A stretch of DNA of 64,000 bases from Lachnoclostridium phytofermentans (lineage in GTDB: Bacteria > Bacillota > Clostridia > Lachnospirales > Lachnospiraceae): assembly GCF_000733755.1 (NCBI RefSeq), contig NZ_JPOF01000003.1, forward strand, positions 1 through 64,000. The letters are read 5' to 3'. Both the position numbers and the translations under genes were made by a program. The notes below the pieces were generated by a model. The model was not told the origin of the DNA. It ran no database searches and saw only the letters and a list, made by a program, of their open reading frames with translations. This document shows, piece after piece, positions 9,824-18,442 of this stretch (within the stretch, counting starts at the first letter, position 1; every line of letters begins with the position of its first letter).

Positions 9824-10642
9824 TTACTTAACTTCTGATATTGTTATAGTTTCAATTACAACCGGAGTCTTTGGGGTTCCTTGATCGTCTGCCTTCTCGG
9901 TTTTAGCAATAGCATCCAACACATCAAATCCCTCTAATACTTGACCAAACACAGTATGCTTTCTGGTTAACCAAGGTGTTCCACCATAAGTTAAAAATCG
10001 ATCCAATTCACTTGAAGATAATACTACACCATATGCCTTCTGAACATAATCTATAAAGGATAAATCATAATACTCCTTAGCTAAATCCCTTAAAAGATTT
10101 ACCTGTTTTGCGTCCGCTTGGACAATGAAGAACTGGCTTCCATTTGTATTCTCCCCACTATTTGCCATACAAAGTGCACCACGGAATGGATATAAATCGT
10201 TCGAAAATTCATCTTCAAATGGCTCACCATAGATACTCTCACCACCAAAACCTGTTCCAAGTGGATCACCACCCTGAATCATAAAATCATCAATGATTCG
10301 ATGGAATGTTACCCCATCGTAATATCCTTCCTTCGCATGTGTGATAAAGTTCTCAACTGCTTTCGGTGCATCCTTCGCAAATAGTTTTATTTTAATCGTG
10401 CCAAAATCTTTTACATTGATTTCAGCGATCGTATCACCTTTCTTTGCTTCCTTAAACTGATAAAGCTTTTTAGCTTCTTTGGTTAAGGTTGGTTCTTCTA
10501 TACTATCTCCATTACTGGATTCCTCCTGCGTGATGGATGGCGTTGGTGTTATATTGTTATCCTCATTATTTTTTGAACCACAGCCTAGTAAGCTTACAGC
10601 CATGACTCCACATAGTATCATTATTCCTAATTTCTTATGCAT
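9824..10642 (-). CDS. secreted cyclophilin-type peptidyl-prolyl isomerase lipoprotein
   Basis: A 272-residue protein with a signal peptide and lipobox (VSLLGC, Cys21), a Ser/Thr-rich linker and a cyclophilin domain. Active-site motifs are present: VTFHRIIDDFMIQGGDPLGTG, with the catalytic Arg, and GSQFFIVQAD. The TVFGQVLEGFDVLDAI segment is also typical. It should assist folding of exported proteins at the outer membrane face. An insert between the Gln-Phe-Phe strand and the C-terminal strands makes it longer than minimal cyclophilins. First gene of the leftward envelope group. Confidence 0.92.
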   Translation of the reverse strand: MHKKLGIMILCGVMAVSLLGCGSKNNEDNNITPTPSITQEESSNGDSIEEPTLTKEAKKLYQFKEAKKGDTIAEINVKDFGTIKIKLFAKDAPKAVENFITHAKEGYYDGVTFHRIIDDFMIQGGDPLGTGFGGESIYGEPFEDEFSNDLYPFRGALCMANSGENTNGSQFFIVQADAKQVNLLRDLAKEYYDLSFIDYVQKAYGVVLSSSELDRFLTYGGTPWLTRKHTVFGQVLEGFDVLDAIAKTEKADDQGTPKTPVVIETITISEVK

Positions 10643-10972
10643 GGTATTCTCCCTTTGTTTCTTTCTAACTCATTATTAAAATAGTCTCATAATGTCTGTT
10701 AAACATAGTTTCATTAGTAATTTTATTTACGTATCTTTGCTTTTGTATCGTATCATATTTTGTTATAAAATACAACGGAAGCGAAATAGCTTTCTTTGAT
10801 AAATGATTGCTTATTCTATTGTCTAATGGTAGAATTAAATCCATATGGGTAAAATATCATAAAAAGTACAAAAGCATTGGGTTACCATACTAAGAATTCC
10901 CTCGTTTCCTAGTTTTCATGCTAATTTAAATAGAAGGAGTTTTAATCTAGTAAGATGGTAATGGAGGTATGA
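10643..10972. promoter_or_regulatory. divergent intergenic region, cyclophilin and thymidine kinase
   Basis: About 330 bp without a gene. On the plus strand TTGCTT (10807-10812), a 17-bp spacer and TAGAAT (10830-10835) form a plausible promoter for the thymidine kinase, whose ribosome site GGAGG is at 10962-10966. No clear promoter was fixed for the leftward gene. Confidence 0.45.
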
Positions 10973-11533
10973 ATGTCAAAATTATATTTTAAGTACGGTT
11001 GTATGAATAGCAGCAAATCAGCAAATCTTCTAATGATTCGCCATAATTATGAGGAACAGGGCTTTAATGTTTTATTATTAAAACCTTCTATAGATGATCG
11101 AGAAGGGAAATCCATCATTAAGTCTAGAATCGGAATTGAAGCAGAATGTATTATGGTGAAACCAGAGAATTCAATTAAGGATATTTTAAAGCAGCATCCT
11201 GCTGATATCATTATGGTTGATGAGGCTCAATTTTTAACGAAAAACCAAGTGGATGAACTATATGATATTTCATTTTATAACAATGTCTTATGCTTTGGTT
11301 TATTAACAGATTTTCAACAACATCTATTTGAAGGAAGTCAAAGATTGATTGAACTTGCAGAAAGCCTGCAAGAAATTAAAACCGTTTGCTCCTGTGGACG
11401 TAGAGCTACGATGAACGTTCGATTTGATGAATGGGGTAACTTAATTACTCATGGAGAACAAGTCGACATTGGAGGAAATGATAAATATAGAGCAATGTGT
11501 AAATATTGCTATGAGAATTTGAAGAAAAAATAA
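10973..11533 (+). CDS. tdk: thymidine kinase
   Basis: A 186-residue type II thymidine kinase that phosphorylates thymidine in the salvage pathway. The P-loop reads YGCMNSSKSA, a recognised variant of GPMxSGKT. The Walker B region is IIMVDEAQFL and the lasso zinc site is CSCGRRA plus CKYC near the C-terminus. CFGLLTDF matches the conserved strand after Walker B. ATGGAGGT lies just upstream of the ATG. The Gly to Ser change in the P-loop is notable but occurs in other clostridial members as far as I recall. Confidence 0.9.
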   Translation: MSKLYFKYGCMNSSKSANLLMIRHNYEEQGFNVLLLKPSIDDREGKSIIKSRIGIEAECIMVKPENSIKDILKQHPADIIMVDEAQFLTKNQVDELYDISFYNNVLCFGLLTDFQQHLFEGSQRLIELAESLQEIKTVCSCGRRATMNVRFDEWGNLITHGEQVDIGGNDKYRAMCKYCYENLKKK

Positions 11534-11678
11534 GGGGATAGATTAATCAGAATAATTTTTTAGGATATTTGTTTTAGAATCCAAATTTCTAAATATCTAG
11601 TCCCTAAAATTAACTTAATTCTTAAAATAGTACCATATAGGTAAGCTTCTAGTTGTCTACATTTTTATATTACAATCA

Positions 11679-11718
11679 GTGGTAGGGATACATATTATTT
11701 GTATCCCTACCACTTTTA
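11679..11718 (+). terminator. terminator of tdk
   Basis: A 13-bp perfect stem GTGGTAGGGATAC/GTATCCCTACCAC is followed by TTTTATT. It is very stable and lies about 145 bp after the tdk stop codon. Confidence 0.85.
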
Positions 11719-11781
11719 TTCATGACAAGGAAAAGTTCGAGAAGCGTGCTTTTTCTTGTTTATAGCAAGGAAAAGCTTACA
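11719..11781. repeat. dispersed hairpin repeat, copy 1
   Basis: Starts TTCATGACAAGGAAAA and ends TTTTTCTTGTTTA, forming a CAAGGAAAA/TTTTTCTTG hairpin with a loop containing GTTCGAGAAGCGTG. A shorter half-copy (GCAAGGAAAAGC) follows at once. A close relative sits at 60192-60233, also directly after a terminator. No coding content. Confidence 0.65.
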
Positions 11782-11944
11782 TCTTTTTCTTATTAAAAAA
11801 TTCTGAATTAATATACTAAATGACACTTCTACTATTATATGATTACATAACTTTTTTAGAAAAGATAAATTTGAACTACAAATTATTTGAGAAGATGCCC
11901 AATATGAAATTGTAGTATAATAAGTTGGTTCTAGCACATAAAAA

Positions 11945-11985
11945 AAGAGAACAAAAAGATTTTGATATAATCTTTTTATCCTCAT
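11945..11985 (-). terminator. original ssrA terminator, stranded at the far prophage end
   Basis: On the minus strand, just past the left 28-bp repeat, AAAAAGATT and AATCTTTTT arms flank a short loop and are followed by a T-rich run. Before integration this lay about 10 bp behind the tmRNA 3' end, so it is most simply the native tmRNA terminator, now separated by the whole prophage. Confidence 0.7.
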
Positions 11986-11990
11986 ACTTT

Positions 11991-12018
11991 AGTGGAGATG
12001 ACGGGAGTTGAACCCGTG
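11991..12018. repeat. attL: prophage attachment site, left (28-bp core)
   Basis: AGTGGAGATGACGGGAGTTG followed by AACCCGTG is identical to 53851-53878, the 3' end of tmRNA including its encoded CCA. Sequence diverges on both sides of the 28 bp. This copy is the displaced original ssrA 3' end. Left/right naming is by map position only. Confidence 0.95.
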
Positions 12019-12140
12019 CTATAGAACTCTTACCAAAAGTAGAAAAAACGCAAGATACTATTAAATACTAGCTTTATAAGTGTTTTTATTTTTCTTGTTT
12101 TGTTCTTTACTTACCGATTATATTACACTTTTTCTATATT

Positions 12141-12160
12141 ATGCAACACGAAATGCAACA
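12141..12160 (+). promoter_or_regulatory. putative integrase arm-type sites, left pair
   Basis: ATGCAACAC (12141-12149) and ATGCAACA (12153-12160) are spaced 12 bp start to start. The same pair with the same spacing and orientation lies at 53794-53814 by the other att core. Paired short direct repeats inside each end are typical arm sites for tyrosine integrases. Confidence 0.6.
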
Positions 12161-12176
12161 TGAGTATCTAAATGCT

Positions 12177-12205
12177 TAGTGCTTGGGTAACCAAGCACTT
12201 TTTAT
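12177..12205 (+). terminator. plus-strand terminator upstream of the left moron
   Basis: A 9-bp perfect stem AGTGCTTGG/CCAAGCACT with a GTAA tetraloop is followed by TTTTTATTT. It would stop rightward transcription entering the prophage from the host side. No gene was found that it obviously serves. Confidence 0.75.
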
Positions 12206-12269
12206 TTGCGGATTTAGTCACATTATGATACAATCATTATACCATATATTGGATATGATGGAGGTTGCA

Positions 12270-13094
12270 ATGAAAAGTAAATCTAAACTGGTAATCACAC
12301 TATTGATATTGGCCTTATGTTTTTTTGTTTACCAATACATAGACATTCTTATTAAATATAATAAAGCTAATGTAGATGTAGCTGACCTACAGTCGAAAAT
12401 AAGTATATTGAATGACGCAAATATTTCTCTGAGAGGGAAAATATCTGATCATGAGAATGGTGCTGAAAATAGATTATATATGATTCGATTAGCCGCAGAG
12501 AGAATGGACTTCAATTCTGTCTTATCAATAGCGGATGAATTGCATGAAAAATTCCCTGGAAGCCCTGAAGATTTAGAGGGGCAAGAATTAAAGAATGCTG
12601 TCAATGCTGTTCTTGCAGAAGAGGCTAAAGCTAAGGAAGAAGCTGAGAAACTTGCTCGAGAGGAAGCTGAAAAAGCGGAGAATATTGCAAGAGAAGAAGC
12701 TGAAAAATCTGCTCAAGAAAAAGCAAGAGAAATTATTCGAGTAACTAAGCTTAAAGTCGGAAAACCAAATTCTGCAGGTGGTGTTGATTTATTTATTGGA
12801 TTTACAAATAATTCAGATAAAATTATTAAATATATTTATTTTAAAGCGACTCCTTATAATGCGGTTGGCGATTCTGTGAAATGTGATATAAAAAGAGAAA
12901 GTACTACAGGAGTTAAGGATACAGGCCCTTATCAAAAAGGTGAAGGAATACTTGGAGATAATAGCGGATATTGGCAATGTGTTTGGTATAATTACAGTAT
13001 TGAAACAGTACAGTTAAACGAAATAAAGATTGAATATATGGACGGAACTTCAGTAACATTGACAGACAAAGATTTGGAATACGTTCAATATTGA
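12270..13094 (+). CDS. membrane-anchored coiled-coil protein (prophage moron)
   Basis: A 274-residue protein. The start is the ATG of MKSKSKLVITLLILALCFFV, with TGGAGG five bases upstream. An N-terminal signal anchor is followed by a long Glu/Ala/Lys coiled coil (about residues 130-180, with REEAEKAENIAREEAEKSAQ) and a C-terminal beta-rich domain (VDLFIGFTNNSDKIIKYIYF, later IKIEYMDGTSV) resembling DUF5780-like modules. It faces opposite to the neighbouring lysis genes and has its own terminator, so it is probably expressed in the lysogen. A surface or envelope role is inferred. Confidence 0.75.
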   Translation: MKSKSKLVITLLILALCFFVYQYIDILIKYNKANVDVADLQSKISILNDANISLRGKISDHENGAENRLYMIRLAAERMDFNSVLSIADELHEKFPGSPEDLEGQELKNAVNAVLAEEAKAKEEAEKLAREEAEKAENIAREEAEKSAQEKAREIIRVTKLKVGKPNSAGGVDLFIGFTNNSDKIIKYIYFKATPYNAVGDSVKCDIKRESTTGVKDTGPYQKGEGILGDNSGYWQCVWYNYSIETVQLNEIKIEYMDGTSVTLTDKDLEYVQY

Positions 13095-13100
13095 TTATAA

Positions 13101-13130
13101 GCCCCTCGCATAACCGAGGGGCTATTTTTA
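13101..13130 (+). terminator. terminator of the left moron
   Basis: Stem GCCCCTCG/CGAGGGGC with a six-base loop, followed by TATTTTTA. It lies between the convergent moron and endolysin genes. Confidence 0.85.
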
Positions 13131-13775
13131 TCTTCCCAAAACCTCAAGTATCTCATTCACTCTATCGTCCGTATCCGGTCCATACACCCCATCATCATCC
13201 ACTCCGATCAGACGTTGCAGTTCCTTAACGTCATCGCCTTTCATTCGCGGAGATGTAAGCTTTAGTGCTCTCTTAACTTTCTTATATTCAATCTCTGGAT
13301 GCTCGTACCAGTGAGTCCATGGTCTAGCACTAAGATTGGTAATACAAACACCGTAGTTAAATCCACGAGCCTCTACTACTTTACCATTTCCAATGTAAAC
13401 TCCAACGTGACCCTTGTATCGAACGCACAGACCTATCGCAGACTTATCCATGGTGTCAATAGTTCCTTTCACAGTTGCCTTGTTATACGCATTGTCTGCA
13501 GCAGTATCATAAGTACCTTCACCAGATTCTACTACACCATCCTGATCGGTATCGTTAAGGTAGCCCTCAATTAGACCGTGACAATCTGAAGTAACTTGTC
13601 CTATCCACTTTTTACACTCCTCAATGCGCACCTTTGTGAACCACTTTGCAGGGTTCGTATTGATCAGTGATTGAAGTCTAGACGATGTAAGAACTCTGCA
13701 GTTTGTACCCATGACATAAGGAATACCGACTTGCTTTTTTGCGTAATCCACTAATCCTTGATTATTCTTTTCCAT
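13128..13775 (-). CDS. endolysin, NlpC/P60 type with peptidoglycan-binding tail
   Basis: A 215-residue lysis enzyme. The NlpC/P60 catalytic domain spans about 1-165, with the catalytic Cys in TSDCHGLIEGY and His in YKGHVGVYIGNG. The C-terminal segment LKLTSPRMKGDDVKELQRLI is the start of a PG_binding_1 repeat. It should cut the peptide stem of peptidoglycan. The start MEKNNQGLVDYAKKQVG is preceded by GTGGAG and overlaps the holin gene by 14 bp, consistent with coupled expression as the last late genes. Confidence 0.88.
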   Translation of the reverse strand: MEKNNQGLVDYAKKQVGIPYVMGTNCRVLTSSRLQSLINTNPAKWFTKVRIEECKKWIGQVTSDCHGLIEGYLNDTDQDGVVESGEGTYDTAADNAYNKATVKGTIDTMDKSAIGLCVRYKGHVGVYIGNGKVVEARGFNYGVCITNLSARPWTHWYEHPEIEYKKVKRALKLTSPRMKGDDVKELQRLIGVDDDGVYGPDTDDRVNEILEVLGR

Positions 13776-14187
13776 TGTCTCCACCATCCTCTCCACTTGT
13801 TTTATCTCTTAATTGTAATAATGTATCTTTAAGCCTTGCCGGCATTGGAATTAGTACTGCAGCATTTTCCACCAAGCTCAATCCCTCATTACAAATAAAG
13901 AACATGATAACAATCTCTCGAAGCTTAATCGACTCACCGAGCAATAGTTGCATCTGATATGCTGCAGCAATGACGATGAATATCATCACCTTTTTAAGGA
14001 GTCCTTTAAACCCTATCTCGCTGGACAATGATTTTGTATAGATACCCTTTATAAACCCTGTAAGGTAGTCTAATATAACCAAAGCTACAATTGTCTTAAG
14101 AAGCATGTCCCATCCTCCCATTGCGCCAGCAAGCCATCCACCGATTGCAGCTATCACTATACTTATTTTATTGAAATACTTTTCCAT
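13762..14187 (-). CDS. phage holin (TcdE/Cp-1-like family)
   Basis: A 141-residue protein with three to four membrane segments: ISIVIAAIGGWLAGAMGGW, TIVALVILDYLTGFIKGIY, and VMIFIVIAAAYQMQLLL. LDYLTGFIKG is a hallmark of toxin-secretion/phage-lysis holins. The start MEKYFNKISIV is preceded by AGAGGAAGA. It makes the membrane lesion that releases the endolysin. Confidence 0.88.
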   Translation of the reverse strand: MEKYFNKISIVIAAIGGWLAGAMGGWDMLLKTIVALVILDYLTGFIKGIYTKSLSSEIGFKGLLKKVMIFIVIAAAYQMQLLLGESIKLREIVIMFFICNEGLSLVENAAVLIPMPARLKDTLLQLRDKTSGEDGGDNGKE

Positions 14188-14205
14188 TCTTCCTCTTTCC
14201 GCACA

Positions 14206-14229
14206 CAAAAAAGAGCGCCTAAGCGCCCT
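14206..14229 (-). terminator. terminator-like hairpin between tail and lysis genes
   Basis: On the minus strand AGGGCGC/GCGCTCT pairs over a TTAG loop and is followed by TTTTTT, directly before the holin ribosome site. It could attenuate transcription into the lysis genes. Confidence 0.65.
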
Positions 14230-14260
14230 ATGTATGCAAATGATTATATAGATTTTTATG

Positions 14261-14416
14261 TTAGACAGTTTTATCAATGTCTAGCTGCATGAAATCGATG
14301 TATTCATCAATTTCTTGTTGTAAGTCAGTACGCTTTGTTACTACTTCTTTATAGGTTAAGTTACCTACAGTAATCTGACTTACTAAGTATCGTGATGTTG
14401 CGCTGTACTTTTTCAT
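14261..14416 (-). CDS. small phage protein beside the holin (XkdX-like position)
   Basis: A 51-residue protein starting MKKYSATSRYLVSQITVGNL with a strong GGAAAGGAGG site. It contains TYKEVVTKRTDLQQEIDEYI. It occupies the slot where PBSX-like phages carry XkdX-type tail or pre-holin peptides, but the sequence match is only loose. Function unknown. Confidence 0.65.
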   Translation of the reverse strand: MKKYSATSRYLVSQITVGNLTYKEVVTKRTDLQQEIDEYIDFMQLDIDKTV

Positions 14417-14444
14417 ACGAGTTCCTCCTTTCCTAAATAATAAT

Positions 14445-14786
14445 CTATACACCCAAGAGCATCTCATTTACGACCTCTTGTAGTAAACTTAGTTCACTTT
14501 TTAGCATTTGGTTTTCATCTCTTAAGTCAACTAACTGGTCTTCTAATGACTTTTGCGGTTCTTTCCAATTTGGATTTAAGTAAAATCCTTTCTCAATGGT
14601 ATAGCAATATTTATATGGAACTATATCTTCTACAATTTCATTTACTTCGAATGCTCGTATCCCTTTCTTTATGCAAAATAAGTTTTCGCTTATTCTATAA
14701 ACATCTAAGCCGCTAGGATCTACTGTCTCTTCTAATACTGTTAGTATATACTGTAGTACATTTGCTTGGTCTACTAATATAAACAT
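14445..14786 (-). CDS. phage protein of unknown function between fibre and holin genes
   Basis: A 113-residue protein, start MFILVDQANVLQYIL with TGGAGG upstream. The N-terminal half is mixed alpha/beta. The C-terminal half (LEDQLVDLRDENQMLKSELS) is a short coiled coil. Similar small proteins with a terminal coiled coil occur near tail-fibre genes and may assist fibre assembly; that is inference. Confidence 0.6.
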   Translation of the reverse strand: MFILVDQANVLQYILTVLEETVDPSGLDVYRISENLFCIKKGIRAFEVNEIVEDIVPYKYCYTIEKGFYLNPNWKEPQKSLEDQLVDLRDENQMLKSELSLLQEVVNEMLLGV

Positions 14787-14797
14787 AATTACCTCCA

Positions 14798-15880
14798 TTA
14801 ATTTGAGTAAGCCAACATCATAATATTTCTGTATGGGAATGTGTATGCCGATTCTGTCAGACCTGCCGCGCTACCTGTTAGAGTCTTACCAGTTCCTGAA
14901 TACTGCACATCGAATGCAACGACATATCCATCTTTTTGACGACAACCTGTTGCATGTATACTCTTTCCGACTGGAACCATTCTAACTACATTGAACTGTC
15001 CTGTTGATGCCACTCTATACACTTTATACATCCCTTGACTGGCAGCAGGAATAAATGCGTTGCTTGTTCCGTCAGTCGATTGTACACCACCTATACCTGA
15101 TATAAGTTCAAACGTAGTAAGTGTAGTACTTTTTGTTTTTACTCCATTTGAATCAAACTCAATAACGTCTAGTCTTATATCAGTATAGGTTTTATTCATT
15201 ACCACTAAGGCGTAAATGCCATCAAAAGGATGGAAACGTGAATCGAAAATCTCAATATTAACTGCTCCTAAGTAGTTACTTGATATTTTTTCAAAGGTAC
15301 TATTTGTCACAATGTATTGACTGTTATCACCTGAACCGGTCTCAGTAGTGATGACAGTGTATCTATTTGAAGCACTCCAATATTGTATTGTTATGATGTC
15401 TATAGAGTAAGTGCTGAGAGAACTTCTTACATTTGTAAAGTTTACTCCGTCATCGCTAACCAATAACACAGAACCACACACGAACAGTTTCCCATTTGTT
15501 ATTGTTAGATTTCTTGGGTACTCTGTTGTTGTCTCCCATACCTTTTCCCAAGATGTGAAGTTCTTAGTTCTATATATCCCATCTCTTATGACAGCTACAT
15601 AAAAGTATTTTTTAAAATATACCATACCCTGAATCTGATTACTAAAAGGAGTGTTTGCAATGCTTGTCCATTGCAGTCCTTCTTTTGAATAATATGGGGT
15701 ACCTGCCATTCCAGAAAACATAAAAACATTTAGCTTGTTTTGCCACTTCAATCTTAACGTTTTATTAGCATCGCATTCCCAAACCTCTGAAACTTGCTTT
15801 AGATTGTTAGAAGATTCTGTTACCTTTACATCTTCTGTGTTACTTTTTACATTACTTGAATTAGTTATAGTAATAGGCAT
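14798..15880 (-). CDS. putative tail-associated repeat (beta-propeller-like) protein
   Basis: A 360-residue protein with repeated short beta strands and Ser/Thr/Trp-rich turns (SKEGLQWTSIANTP, RTKNFTSWEKVWETTTE, LVSDDGVNFTNVRSS). This pattern of display motifs ending in W/F-T-S/N resembles sialidase or photosystem-type beta-propeller repeats. It follows the fibre gene and is probably exposed on the virion tail, possibly binding cell-surface glycans. The start ATG has AGGAGGG upstream. Confidence 0.6.
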   Translation of the reverse strand: MPITITNSSNVKSNTEDVKVTESSNNLKQVSEVWECDANKTLRLKWQNKLNVFMFSGMAGTPYYSKEGLQWTSIANTPFSNQIQGMVYFKKYFYVAVIRDGIYRTKNFTSWEKVWETTTEYPRNLTITNGKLFVCGSVLLVSDDGVNFTNVRSSLSTYSIDIITIQYWSASNRYTVITTETGSGDNSQYIVTNSTFEKISSNYLGAVNIEIFDSRFHPFDGIYALVVMNKTYTDIRLDVIEFDSNGVKTKSTTLTTFELISGIGGVQSTDGTSNAFIPAASQGMYKVYRVASTGQFNVVRMVPVGKSIHATGCRQKDGYVVAFDVQYSGTGKTLTGSAAGLTESAYTFPYRNIMMLAYSN

Positions 15881-15890
15881 AACAACCCTC

Positions 15891-16442
15891 CTATTCGGTT
15901 ACAAAATAAATCGTGTTTGCCACTGTGCTTGCTGGTACTGATGCAACAACTTGAACATGATAATTATCTATCTTATCAGAATTGTTTGCATTAGTGGCAT
16001 TATCTGCTGTTCCTGCACTTGTTGCCTTACCATTAACAGCTAAAGCACCGACCTCAGACGCAGAATATGCTGGTTTATTTGCTTGTTTAGCCCAACTATA
16101 TACGTCACTTGCAGGCAAAGACGTCGGTAATCCAGTAATCATACTTGCAGGATGAGTTGATGGGTGTGTATATACTGTATCTGTAAATTTAGCATTTGAT
16201 GGAACGTCTGCATTTACTGTGTGACCATTTACAGTATCAGCATCACCACCATCCGCTGGAAGCGCTGTAGGAAAATCTGTTATATCACTGGTCATATGCT
16301 TGTGTGCTTTAGGAGCCTTATTATCCTCTAAATTTTTCAATTCACCATCAATAGTATTAAAATTGGTGTTGAGACCATTAACATTGATAAAATCAGTCCC
16401 CTGTTGTAGTTCTAGGTTATAATTCTCTGTATATTGTGCCAT
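15891..16442 (-). CDS. phage tail fibre protein
   Basis: A 183-residue protein. It opens MAQYTENYNLELQQGTDFIN and has collar-type repeats typical of short fibres (NKAPKAHKHMTSDITDFPTA, GDADTVNGHTV, ASEVGALAVNGKATSAGTAD). Its start overlaps the previous stop codon (TAATG) with GAGAGGAGG upstream. It likely sits at the baseplate and takes part in host recognition. Confidence 0.8.
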   Translation of the reverse strand: MAQYTENYNLELQQGTDFINVNGLNTNFNTIDGELKNLEDNKAPKAHKHMTSDITDFPTALPADGGDADTVNGHTVNADVPSNAKFTDTVYTHPSTHPASMITGLPTSLPASDVYSWAKQANKPAYSASEVGALAVNGKATSAGTADNATNANNSDKIDNYHVQVVASVPASTVANTIYFVTE

Positions 16443-16981
16443 TAAATAGCCTCCTCTCTCAATTGATTCCATGTGCGCCTTCCAGCTTCTTCCCATGTCA
16501 TTCCACTAACCATATCCCATGTATTGTATAAAAGACTGACATTTAAAATAAGATTGCAAGGAGTAATCCTGTCTAATAGTTCAGAAACAGAAGTGAAATT
16601 CTTCTTCGCGGATAAAGCTATTTTTATCTTTAAGACGTAGTTTTCTTTATCCATAACGATAGAATATCCATCTTTACCACACAGGTCGGCAAGCCTTTCC
16701 TCTAAGCTTCGATACGTGTAAGGTAATTGCTCATTAACTCTGGCCAGAATTCTAAAATTGCGTTCCTGAAGTGTATCTGTATCCAAAGACTTAATACCTA
16801 GAATCTTCTCCCACCTAGCACACCCATACGAATCCAATGTACCAATGAATTGATTATTTAAAGTCTTATCGATAGCAAGGTCTAAGCTATCAATTTCAGG
16901 ATTCTCTGCAGTTGTTATTGCCTTAAACTCACGCACTTCTTGGAGTACCCCAGGTACATAACTAATAAGATTAGCTGCCAT
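16442..16981 (-). CDS. xkdU: baseplate wedge-associated protein, XkdU/DUF2313-like
   Basis: A 179-residue protein starting MAANLISYVPGVLQEVREFK, with GGGGTG upstream. The YmfQ/DUF2313 pattern is seen in STLDSYGCARWEKILGI-like sequence (LDSYGCARWEKILGI) followed by RNFRILARVNEQLPYTY. It follows the baseplate J gene with an 11-bp overlap, as in PBSX (xkdT-xkdU). Confidence 0.85.
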   Translation of the reverse strand: MAANLISYVPGVLQEVREFKAITTAENPEIDSLDLAIDKTLNNQFIGTLDSYGCARWEKILGIKSLDTDTLQERNFRILARVNEQLPYTYRSLEERLADLCGKDGYSIVMDKENYVLKIKIALSAKKNFTSVSELLDRITPCNLILNVSLLYNTWDMVSGMTWEEAGRRTWNQLREEAI

Positions 16982-18050
16982 TAATTTCACCCCTAACTGG
17001 TATAGCATTTTTATCAAGCTCAATGTTAAGAGAACTCCCATTTATTGCAGTATCAGTCACATCGATTATTCCTGGTATACCTAATAACGCCACATCAATT
17101 TTACTTATTCTTACAATCAATCCAGAGTTTCCTTCCTCCTGCCAGCCTCTTGCCAATTCCTTAAAATAACTATCAACCACAGAAATGATATAACTTTTAA
17201 CATCATCGTAAGTATATCCGCTCTGGTAAGTGATTGTCGTTGTAATATTGATAACTGTCTCATCTGCTCCAGTGACATTCACAAAATGCCATAACGGAGC
17301 AAGCCCCATCCCATCACCGGCATTAACCGTCGGATCTAAAGCGGATTGCGCATTATCCACTAAAGCGGTACTAGGTTTGGAATAATCAGAGTTAAGTATC
17401 ACTAGCTTAACATTTCCACCTGACTCATCTCCAGATATGTTTGTAGCTCGATATATTTTTACTGCACCGACACCATCAAGGCTTAAGACTTTTGCTTTGT
17501 AATCTGCACGATTTCCGCCAAAAGCTTGCGCATCCAAGCTATCAAAATACCTTTTCCGGAACGCTTCTGTATCTTCTTCCTCTTCCCCTGGAATAAGTAT
17601 TTCTGTGATACTGGCACTTGTCAGACCGTCGATGTATTCCACTGGCAGTAAAATCCCTGTTGAGCCATTAGGTGCGCTTCCAGAAGTCTCACAGGTGAGT
17701 TTGAAAGTTCCTGTAGATATCTTATCCGTAGCTCTATAACTAAACTTATCCAGGGTAAACCTTGCACCGATTGGTATATCAATATTAAATACTCCTTTGA
17801 CAACTGCATATGTTGAATCCTTAGGTGATAGTCCTCGCTCTGCAGCTCTTCGAATAAGGAAGTCTCTTGATGCAGTGTCGGCAAAAGATTCACTCATGAT
17901 CCCCTCGAGTTCAACATACATCTGCGCAAGTTCAGCGCATACCGGTGCAACTGCAGTATAAATCATGCTGCCTTCTCGCTTATCGATACCGGACGGAATT
18001 CTAGCCAGTGCTCGATTCAAAATTACTTCATATGTCATGTCCTCATACAC
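16971..18050 (-). CDS. xkdT: baseplate J-like protein (XkdT)
   Basis: A 359-residue protein with the baseplate J pattern: N-terminal YEVILNRALARIPSGIDKRE, GSMIYTAVAPVCAELAQMY, and central ITEILIPGEEEEDTEAFRKR followed by YKAKVLSLDGVGAVKIYRA. The start is a GTG overlapping the previous stop (TAGTG), with GGAGGTG upstream. It forms the peripheral baseplate that triggers sheath contraction. Confidence 0.92.
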   Translation of the reverse strand: MYEDMTYEVILNRALARIPSGIDKREGSMIYTAVAPVCAELAQMYVELEGIMSESFADTASRDFLIRRAAERGLSPKDSTYAVVKGVFNIDIPIGARFTLDKFSYRATDKISTGTFKLTCETSGSAPNGSTGILLPVEYIDGLTSASITEILIPGEEEEDTEAFRKRYFDSLDAQAFGGNRADYKAKVLSLDGVGAVKIYRATNISGDESGGNVKLVILNSDYSKPSTALVDNAQSALDPTVNAGDGMGLAPLWHFVNVTGADETVINITTTITYQSGYTYDDVKSYIISVVDSYFKELARGWQEEGNSGLIVRISKIDVALLGIPGIIDVTDTAINGSSLNIELDKNAIPVRGEINGS

Positions 18051-18442
18051 TAGATATTCACCTCCTTCTCTTGTTCGATATCTCCATACACGGTATGAAC
18101 CATAAACTTAGCAGTTACGCTTCCTTTATTTGATACAAAATTAAACTCATCAACTGCAAGAATACGGTCGTCTTGTAATAAAGCTTCCTCAATACGACTC
18201 TTTAGCGTTGGATACACATAAGAAGGATCTTTACCAAAAAGATCTTCCAATTCAACACCGTAATCCCAAGAGTAAATCAAATGTTCGTAACGTTCTACGC
18301 TTAAAGCCATATAGATAGACTGATTAATCGCTTCCAGTCCATCCACAGTCCCTATGATCTTGTTTCCGGACAGAGCAAATGTTTTACTAGGCATTTCCGA
18401 AACATTAAGATTCGTTATATCATAATTCGTCTGTGGTACCAT
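18050..18442 (-). CDS. xkdS: baseplate protein, XkdS/DUF2634-like (gp25-like)
   Basis: A 130-residue protein with KTFALSGNKIIGTVDGLEAI, YSWDYGVELEDLFGKDPSYV and LKSRIEEALLQDDRI, matching DUF2634. This family corresponds to the gp25-like wedge protein that links baseplate and sheath. The start overlaps the upstream stop (TAATG). Confidence 0.9.
   Translation of the reverse strand: MVPQTNYDITNLNVSEMPSKTFALSGNKIIGTVDGLEAINQSIYMALSVERYEHLIYSWDYGVELEDLFGKDPSYVYPTLKSRIEEALLQDDRILAVDEFNFVSNKGSVTAKFMVHTVYGDIEQEKEVNI

Noticed and set aside
11716-11985. 89-codon minus-strand frame between tdk and the prophage
   Set aside because: It runs through the hairpin repeat and the old ssrA terminator, has no ribosome site, and its composition is unlike a protein.
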